From Calliopum simillimum (Eukaryota > Arthropoda > Insecta > Diptera > Lauxaniidae), in NCBI GenBank assembly GCA_951812925.1, contig OX638369.1, positions 51,393,061 to 51,457,060 on the forward strand: a DNA stretch of 64,000 nucleotides. The letters are read 5' to 3'. The translations under genes and the position numbers were made by a program. The notes under the pieces were generated by a model. The model was not told where the DNA came from. It was given only the letters and a program-made list of their open reading frames with translations, and did not search any database. Positions 56,772 to 64,000 of the stretch are shown piece after piece (positions within the stretch are counted from its first letter, which is position 1; each line of letters opens with the position of its first letter).

Positions 56772-57978
56772 TTGGTGTACAACTTGACGGTGGATGTCCG
56801 TACTAACAAATATCGTGAAAGCTCGAACTTTATATATATGTCATTTTGAAGGTACATTGGACAGCTGTCAAAATCAGTCAACAAAACAATTTTATCTTGT
56901 ATGCATCATTATTATTTTTCACGATGAATAACTTCGAAAATTCGAGAAAAAGACAGCATTTGCGGGAGGTTCTGTTGGGTCATTTTTTTGCAAAGAAAAC
57001 TGCTGCGGAAAGTCATAGTTTGCTTGTAGAAGTTTATGGCGACGATGCTGTAGGAAAAACACAGTGTTTTGAATGGTTTAAACGCTTCAAAAGTGCCGAT
57101 TTTGACATCAAAGACAAAGAACGCCCAGGACAGCTAAAAAAGTATGAAGACGAAGAATTAGCGAAGCTACTCGATGAGGATTCGTGTCAAACACAAGACG
57201 AGCTTGCCAAATCGTTGGGAGTGACTCAGCAAGCCATTTCGAAACGTTTGAAAGCCGCCGGATACATTCAGAAGCAAGGCAATTGGGTCCCCTATGAGTT
57301 GAAGCCGAGAGACGTTGAACGGCGCTTCTGTATGTCTGAAATGCTGCTTGAGCGCCATAAAAACAAATCATTTTTGCATCGGATTGTAACTGGGAATGAA
57401 AAATGGATCCATTATGACAATCCCAAGCGCAAAAAGTCATACGTGAAACCCGGCCAACCAGCCAAATCAACCTCGAATCCAAATATCCATGGCGCCAAGG
57501 ACAATCACAGGTGACCTGTACCGAACACAATTAATACGTTTGAAGCGTGCCATCATCGAAAAACGCCCGGAAAATGCGACCAGACACGAAGCAATAATTT
57601 TTCATCATGACAACGCTCGGCCGCATGTTGCAAGACCCGTGAAAAACTATTTGGAAAATAGTGGATGGGAAGTTTTGGCTCACCCGCCTCATAGTCCGGA
57701 CCTTGCTCCGTCTGACTTTCATTTATTTCGCTCGATGCAAAACGCCCTCACCGGAATACGGTTCACATCAGAGCAAGGCATCCGAAAATGGATAGATTAA
57801 TTTTTGGCAGCCAAGCCAGCGCAATTTTTTTGGGATGGAATTCTTAAATTGCCTGAAAGATGGGGAAATGTTGTAGCTTCCAATGGACAATACTTTGAAT
57901 AAAATATATTGTAACATTTTTCCACAGTAAAGCATCAAATTTCGCTAAAAAATTCCGGTTTTTAAGTTGAACACCCAA
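56772..57978 (+). mobile_element. mariner element (mauritiana-like), ~1.2 kb
   Basis: The left end TTGGTGTACAACTTGAC and right end AAGTTGAACACCCAA are similar inverted repeats; TA precedes the left end (56770-56771) but no TA follows the right end. Carries the transposase pseudogene 56924-57903. Sits in the loop of the foldback. Confidence 0.65.
56924..57903 (+). pseudogene. mariner transposase, three lesions
   Basis: Starts MNNFENSRKRQHLREVLLGH. Mariner landmarks in order: HFFAKKTAAESHSLLVEVYG, WFKRFKSADFDIKDKERPG, the HTH GVTQQAISKRLKAAG, WVPYEL, SFLHRIVTGNEKWIHYDNPK, then a break, DLYRTQLIRLKRAI, FHHDNARPHVA (second Asp), HSPDLAPSDFHLF (third Asp) and LPERWGNVVASNGQYFE. Lesions: the first catalytic Asp (TGDEKW) is Asn; a deletion of ~70 bp near 57505 removes the WWD region and shifts frame; a TAA at 57798 interrupts the end. 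Confidence 0.9.
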
Positions 57979-58319
57979 CAAGTCGTACGAAAACAATTTA
58001 AAGGTCATTTTTATAGAAAATTTTATAAGCTAAAATATTATTCCACAATATTTTTCTCTAAATGTAACCGTTAAAGAGATATTTGTAAGAAACTGATTTT
58101 GGGCGCCATTTTTCCAATATGGCGGCGCGAGCGAACACGATTCGAGGTAGCAAAGTTGAAATTCTGAAAGAGCACATCGAAATCTATAAAATAACTCATT
58201 TGCAAAAATCCCGCAAAACTTTCTAGGTAAATCTACCAAATGACTGTACTAATTCAAGAATATTCAAAAAGTTATGGCCGCTATAATTTGAAATTGAAGT
58301 GGAATATTTAAATAAATAC

Positions 58320-58590
58320 AGAAATATGCAATATTTCAACACCGCAGCAATTTTGTCATTTATAAAAGTATATTTTTAATTTTAATGTACCATATTCTAA
58401 AAAAAATTTGAGACATATTTGATTCGTTTCGTCAGAGTTTGCAACGAATTATAAAAGTAGTCGATGTTGCCAAACATCGATCCTTTTTGACGATGTTTCC
58501 TTAACATCGATGGTTAATTCAGAAAACATAGATGTTCAAAAAATCTATGTTTTCCGGTCGATGTCACAGCTCTACCGGTAACCATTTCTA
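58320..58590. repeat. CATCGATG repeat, copy 4 unit
   Basis: Matches 20090-20350 and 33985-34240: CAACACCGCAGCAATTTT, AACGAATTATAAAAGTAGTC, CATCGATGG pairs, ending GTCACAGCTCTACCGGTAACC. Confidence 0.55.
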
Positions 58591-59569
58591 GTATTAATGG
58601 GTATCGTGGTTGCATTTTCGTGAAATATACTCTTAAAGTTGCATTTTGAATATATTTTTTATATGAGCGGTAGGTAAGCGTATCCGTTTACCGATTTCAC
58701 TCGTTTTCAATCCCTCGAGCTAATTTTTACGACAAAATCTTGCGTAGTTTTCCCGTAAAAAATATTTCCACAGACGGACAGCTAGCCCGACATAGCTATA
58801 TCGACTCAGGAGGTAACATTAATCAAGAATATATATACTTTTCTATACCTGCCACATCTTCTTCTTTACGTGACAAACGTAAAGACAAAGTGAATATACC
58901 CTGGGTGTAGGGTATAAAAAGATTATTCAAAGAAAACAAAAGACAAGATTGAAACTGGGTATTGGGGGAACAATCAGTTAAAGTTAAAACTTTTATGTGG
59001 CACAAGTTGTGTGAAAGTAAATATATAATTTTGTTAAGATTTTAAAAGCACTTCATACATACTTTGCAAATATTTCATTTTAGCAAAAATCAGTAAATAT
59101 CTCACAAAAATAAGTGTAAAAGTTTAAACGAATTTAATGCGAAAATTAGTATGAAATCGAATTTTCTGGAACGAAAATTACAGTTTACAATTAAGTAAGG
59201 TGCGGTTTTATTGTTTTTCTTAATAACTTTGAGTTAAGCCTCCTAGATTGTGAATAATTATGATTGGATATGGCTTAGTGCGAATTGTACTCGTTACAGT
59301 ATCGAGCCATAAAATTATAAATGAAAAGAAAATTTTACTAAAAACAAAGAAATAAAACAGGAGTGGAATCCGCTAAGGTGATAGTTGATTGTCGCAATTT
59401 TGATTGTCGATTTTGATAATCAACTTTTCTTTGCTCTGTGTAAAGCGATCTCAGAATATTTTTTGATAAGTGACAGCGCTTTCAATTTTGAAATTTAATT
59501 TGGTTGTCAGCGTTGTCAATTGTTGTTTTGATTTGGATAAAGGAAAAAATTCGTAAATTTTATCGATGA

Positions 59570-60215
59570 ATAAGCACATTTTTCATCACCAAACGCGGTC
59601 GTTTCTGCTTCAAATCAATACCGAATCTTTCCACAAGCTAGGAATATTTGGCGGTGATTGTCTTACTGCTTCCTAGGGCCTTCTCTGTAGCACGTTTGCC
59701 CGAAGAAACCACTATCATGTATGTTTGTTGTTCTCTGGTGTCTTGTGATGGATTCATGTTTCGTTCACGTTAATGAAACAGTGGAAAAACTCGTTCGGAT
59801 TATGACACACTCTCCTTTGAAGTAGTCGTACTGTTCGAGTGTGAGGAATTGCTGCGGACATCGTGCAAATAGCTTTTTCATAGCCAAATATTTATGTAAA
59901 ATGTGATGTACATGCTCAAGTGAGAAGCCTACGGCTCCAGCTACCTTACTTACTTTCATTCTTTGATCGTCCAATATCATTCCATGGATTTTATCGACGA
60001 TTTCTGGCCTGACGAATTCTTTTGAGCGAACTGAATATTCGACGCATGCTGGTACAATTCCAACGGAACTCAGTAAACTACTTCTTAACCATTCAAATTG
60101 ATGGTACAGAGTCCCCACTTTATTCATCAAGGTTTTCCTTGGTTTTGGTGATGGTTTTTTACGCAAGAAATAATGCGAGAGAAGTTTGCTTTTTTCATTT
60201 TCGTTTGTAATATTT
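59570..60215 (-). pseudogene. Degenerate mariner transposase (copy 4 unit)
   Basis: Same relict as 35830-36480. Its longest open part (59765-60166) includes RPEIVDKIHGMILDDQRMK, VAGAVGFSLEHVHHIL and HKYLAMKKLFARCPQQFLTL. The start region is frameshifted, the catalytic domain is mostly missing. Confidence 0.65.
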
Positions 60216-60720
60216 ATTGATGTATTTTGAGGAGTAAAGCCTCAATATAAACGCAACTACTGCATTTGTCAAATGCATAATATAAAAATGTTTATATTTT
60301 TACAATTTACGCAATTTATGTTTATTATGCTACTCCCTCATAGTGCATTAAGCTTCTTCATCAATGATTTATCTCAGTTGAATTAAGTCCCCGGGAGCAT
60401 TTTTTTAAGTAGCTCCAAAAGAAAAAACCACCCTTATTTGTAGTTCTAAAAACGTCAAAGTTTTTTTTCGTAAAATCTTATGAGAAACTGAAAACAAGCA
60501 TACCTTTCCATCGAAATCAACCAAATCTTCAAGAGATTATTTCCAAAGTTACAGTGATAAAATTGCCCTAACATGCTGGCTCAACAGTATTGGGAAAATA
60601 AAAACGATTCCTGAAAAGCATCATTAAAGTTAACATCCTTTTCGTCTTATTTCATGTTCTGTAATTCTTTTTTTTTTTTTCTATTTCACTTTAAAAACTT
60701 CTTTACTGCGTTAAATATTA

Positions 60721-61101
60721 GCCGTGTTTTTTTTGACGCGTATATACAATTGTGGATACCTTCAAATTGCGATAACTTATGAACGGTGAGTTGTGCGATA
60801 AAAAGCCCAAGGGTCTTTTTCAAGGAAAACCACATGCTCTACAAATAACTTTAATCTTTTGTAAAAAAAAAGTAATTATTTAGAAGTTATTTAAAAAAAA
60901 GTGATTTTTTGCCATTTATCGGCGCTAACCAGTTTTTATAAAATACCTCCTTAAAATAAATTTTTTGTAAATATAAAATGAAAGAGAACGTGATTCTCCA
61001 TAAAAAAGTTTCTTAGAGTTCTATTGTGTGACTTACTGTTCATGAGTTATTGCAATTTGAAGGTATCCACAATTGTATATACGCGTCAAAAAAAACACGG
61101 C
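60721..61101. mobile_element. 381-bp foldback, GCCGTGTTTTTTTTGACGCG ends
   Basis: Ends GCCGTGTTTTTTTTGACGCG and CGCGTCAAAAAAAACACGGC are perfect inverted repeats, continuing through ACAATTGTGGATACCTTCAA. The homologous copy 3 sequence (about 36958-36975) reads ACTGCGTTTAATATTTCC without it, so it inserted after the two units separated. Confidence 0.85.
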
Positions 61102-61461
61102 TATTTCCAAAATATATAAAAACGATACTTAAATAGTTATTGCTTGAAAATGACACAAAAACTGTGACTATCAAGTTGGTAATCACCTTACACAGAGCAA
61201 AAGTGTGATATTTGATAATGAACAATCAACTAACTATCACCTTAGCCGATTCCACTCCAGAAAATTTAAAAAAATAAAGATGATCGGTAAATACTACAAA
61301 GATGTTAATTTTCATAATTTAATGGGCGCATGGTGCAAAATAACTTTTTTGCTTCTATGTCCACCAAGTTACAAATCAGTCTCTATATTACAAGCATTAA
61401 AGTTAAACAGAATTTTTTTTTTTTATTATTTTACAAGAGGCATTTTTCTTAAATATCAAAT

Positions 61462-63333
61462 ATGCGCAGAAGGATTTTGAAATTATTGATCGTTGTGATC
61501 GTGGTGATCGTGATCTTTGCAATCTTAATATTATTTCGGAACCCAGAAATTCTGAACGAACTTAATCAAAAACATACTATAAAGGAACAACCATCAAGAA
61601 AAGATTGGCATGATTTGCATGCCATGCACATGGACAGCCAACGTGTTGGGCTGGGGGAACAGGGCCAAGCAGCCACGTTGGGCAACAACATAGATCGTGT
61701 ATTGGAAGCAAGATTGTTTGAGCAACATGGACTTAATGCACTTTTATCCGACGCCATATCTGTCAATCGATCAGTGCCAGATGCACGTGTTAAAGGGTAA
61801 CAGTATTACTCTTTTAACTCTTTTATTGATTAAGTATACTAAAACATCTAAAACTTTCAGCTGTTTACATAAGAAATATCTAAGGAAATTGCCCACAGTC
61901 AGTATTGTTATACCCTTCCACAATGAATTGTTAAGCACATTTGCGCGCACATTGCATAGTCTGATCAATAGGACACCACCAGAGTTACTCAAGGAAATCA
62001 TACTCGTTGATGATTTTAGTGACTTGGAGTTTTTCCAAAAGCTTGAAAAGTACGTTACAGCGCATTTCACTAAAGTACGATTTGTGCGTTTGCCCAAGCG
62101 CCTGGGTCTAATTCGTGGACGCATGGCCGGTATACGTAATATGACTGCAGAAGTACTGGTAATCTTAGATGCACACATCGAAGTCGGTTACAATTGGTTG
62201 CCACCACTATTAGAGCCTATAGCGCTTAATAAACGCACTCTTGTTTCCCCATTAGTCGATGCGATTCAGCCTGGAAACTTGGCTTACGTAGCTGTTCAAC
62301 CGAAACAAGGAGGTTTCGCTTGGACTCTTACGTATATAGATACACCAATTTTACAAAAGGATTTAAGAAATAGTACAGAACCTTATAATAATCCAGTTAT
62401 GCTGGGTGGCTGTTTTGCAATGTCTCGTGATTATTTTTGGGAACTTGGTGGCTACGATGAAGGTCTTCAGATATGGGGTGGAGAACAATTTGAATTAAGT
62501 TTCAAGGTTTGGATGTGCGGCGGTGGTCAGTTACTAAATGTGCCTTGTTCAAGGGTAGGACATCATTTTAGACAAGATCTACACAAAGGATTAAATGTGA
62601 AAGATCCAGATTTCTTGATTAAGGTAGCTTGTAGCAAAATTTTACCTAACATTTTTAAATGTCTTTTATTCAGAACAAAATACGTGTTGTTAAAGTATGG
62701 CTGGATGACTACAAGAAATATTTTTATGAACAGCATTCAAATAAAGTACAGAGAATGTATGTCGGAGACTTAACAAAACAGACAGCATTACGTAAGAAAT
62801 TGCATTGTAAAACTTTCGATTGGTACATGAACGAAATTGCTGTCAATGTACTTAATGATTATCCTCCAGTTCAGCCGCCACCTTATGCTGTTGGTGCTAT
62901 TCAAAGTGCTAGATTACCATACTTATGCATCGATATTAGATATCGGCCTTTAAAACCAGCTTTAAATAAATGCTCTAGAAATCTTCAAAAACCCAATGAT
63001 AGGCAAATGTTTCTATTGAGATGGAATCAAGATCTACAATGGGGTGACTCTTTTCTTTGTTTGGATGTTCCAGGGTTGCACGAAAATGCACCAGTGATTA
63101 TGTTTGCTTGTCACAATCATGGCGGAACACAATTTTGGTATTATGATCGAAGTAATAAATGGCTGGTTAATCGCCCATATGGTACATATTGCCTAGAGAT
63201 TTTTCCGCAAAATATGACTTTGGTCGTCAACATCTGCGATAAAAAGAATTTAAATATGAAATGGAACTTTGGCATGATTAATGAAACAGCACTTGATAGA
63301 TTTTATGAAAATATAAGCAGAATAAAACTCTAA
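61462..63333 (+). CDS. Polypeptide GalNAc-transferase, tandem copy 4
   Basis: Exons 61462-61796, 61861-62623 and 62674-63333 give 585 residues; introns 64 and 50 bp. Long-type anchor (VVIVVIVIFAILILF) as in copy 2. It looks closest to the family norm at two sites: IPFHNE rather than ISFYNE at the start of the GT-A fold, and GGCF rather than GCCF. DAH (D215), GYDEGLQIWGGE and CSRVGHHF are intact. The loop is GGFAW instead of GGFDW. The lectin segment SFLCLDVPGLHENAP is the most changed of the four at that place. C-terminus NISRIKL. A frame continuous across intron 1 gives a longer apparent ORF from 61697, but the conserved splice sites argue against using it. Confidence 0.93.
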
Positions 63334-63369
63334 ATCAAAATTCGGTAATAATTAACATATAACATATTT

Positions 63370-63511
63370 CTGTGGCAACAAACCATAGTAGCTTAAGTCG
63401 GTCTTTGATCAGAAGGCAATACAGTTTAAATCCGTTACATAAGCATAGACTTCATGCTGCTTTGCAATGTTATCAAAGATCGACTTAAGCTACTCTGGTT
63501 TGTTGCCACAG
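63370..63511. mobile_element. Short MITE (CTGTGGCAACAAACC family), full length
   Basis: CTGTGGCAACAAACCATAGT and ACTCTGGTTTGTTGCCACAG ends, 142 bp, with ATTT-like flanks on both sides. Copy 1 has the empty site; copies 2 and 3 carry 3'-truncated versions. This is the reference for the family. Confidence 0.85.
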
Positions 63512-63790
63512 ATTTGATAAGGGCAAATTGAGCAATCTTATTGGTTCAATCGTATATTTGTTATTAATTACCAAATATGTATTTGAATCTAAAGACCTTT
63601 ATTATTTTTTATTTAAAACTTTATTATAATTAATGTTTTTATTAATTAGGAACTTACATGGCAATAGTTGCTTAGATCACGGCGACATCATAAAATATAA
63701 TAAATGTTCTAAATTAAAAAAAAAACTCTTCTCTGAAATTGGAATGCATTCGTCAAGTTGCAAACAAATTAAAAAAAAATTGAAAAAAAA

Positions 63791-63885
63791 ATCTGGTCTT
63801 TGTGGGGATCGAACTCATCCCTCCAGGGCATTTTGTTCTTTTTTATATGCTACCATATATTTACCAGCTACATTTGTAACCATGG
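63791..63885 (-). mobile_element. tRNA-derived SINE, family 1 (copy 4 unit)
   Basis: Same element as 7768-7860 and 23621-23712, with B box GAGTTCGATCCCC on the minus strand and a longer A-tail region (63763-63790). The 104-codon ORF at 63633-63947 runs across it and is incidental. Confidence 0.6.
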
Positions 63886-64000
63886 TTCATTGCAATCGTT
63901 TGAGGGAATCCATGTATAGCGAATTGGAATTATGCCGCGCGTATTGAATTCTTTAAACCTCTGGACGCAATGACCGAATGTAAATTACTGAATCTTACAG

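Larger units (their letters stand above)
56245..58262. repeat. Foldback with mariner in its loop
   Basis: The left arm (about 56245-56482) and right arm (about 58018-58262) are reverse complements with few mismatches, for example CTTTCAGAATTTCAACTTTG and CAAAGTTGAAATTCTGAAAG, and GCCGCCATATTGG with CCAATATGGCGGC. The 67- and 69-codon ORFs in the arms are mirror images and not genes. Confidence 0.85.
59361..61258. mobile_element. CAG-flanked TIR element carrying mariner relict (copy 4 unit)
   Basis: Ends GAGTGGAATCCGCTAAGGTG and CACCTTAGCCGATTCCACTC, CAG at 59358-59360 and 61259-61261. Same insertion as 35644-37116 but with a fuller left end and a nested 381-bp foldback (60721-61101). Carries the mariner relict on its minus strand. 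Confidence 0.75.
58591..61461 (+). promoter_or_regulatory. 5' flank of GalNAc-T copy 4, one insertion
   Basis: Conserved flank at 58591-59360 (GGGTATAAAAAG at about 58910) and 61259-61461, split by the CAG-flanked element. Closest in layout to copy 3 but without the hAT: GTCTCTAT at about 61378-61385 is single. Leader TTACAAGCATTAAAGTTAAA precedes the ATG by ~70 bp. Confidence 0.35.

Noticed and set aside
61697..62773. 358-codon ORF reading through intron 1 of copy 4
   Set aside because: Open only because that intron happens to lack a stop in this frame; donor and acceptor are conserved in all four copies and exon 1 supplies the membrane anchor.

Overview
This is eukaryotic, AT-rich, gene-poor DNA. 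Insect, probably higher-fly (tephritid-like), origin is inferred from the short introns (50-65 bp), the insect-type transposons (mariner, Jockey, Tc1, hAT, piggyBac-like) and the protein family present. No species assignment is possible from sequence alone.

The only intact protein-coding genes I can support are four tandem, same-strand copies of a polypeptide N-acetylgalactosaminyltransferase (GalNAc-T, Pgant family) at 5594-7442, 21316-23193, 39970-41827 and 61462-63333. Each has three exons, with intron 1 in phase 2 and intron 2 in phase 0. Each predicts a 577-585 residue type II Golgi membrane enzyme with a glycosyltransferase-2 catalytic domain and a C-terminal ricin-type lectin domain. 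All four reading frames are open. They differ mainly in the membrane anchor, in one loop of the catalytic domain and in the lectin domain. Copy 2 has Glu in place of the metal-binding Asp of the DxH motif.

The genes sit in a repeated unit of constant order: conserved 5' flank, gene, tRNA-derived SINEs, a GGGCGG-type repeat, a Tc1-like relict (+), an LTR-bearing spacer, a Tc1-like relict (-), a CATCGA-rich repeat, then the next 5' flank. Units are spaced 16-22 kb apart, mainly because different transposons inserted into each. Comparing units exposes empty sites, which prove many insertions base by base: hAT with 8-bp duplications, TA-duplicating elements, a piggyBac-like element with TTAA, a solo LTR with CTCT, and a CAG-flanked element.

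The rest of the window is nested mobile DNA. It holds at least nine long inverted repeats (one perfect, with 222-bp arms), a Jockey-type retrotransposon (-) at 28.9-32.0 kb, a mariner at 56.8-58.0 kb, hAT at 37.2-39.9 kb, a piggyBac-like nest at 14.3-18.4 kb, Harbinger-type and pogo-type remnants at 24-29 kb, a Tc1 fragment at 48 kb and several tandem arrays. The most unusual items are about 725-bp terminal-inverted-repeat elements carrying a tRNA-like module at a fixed place, and shared insertions that support three conflicting groupings of the gene copies, pointing to recombination or gene conversion.
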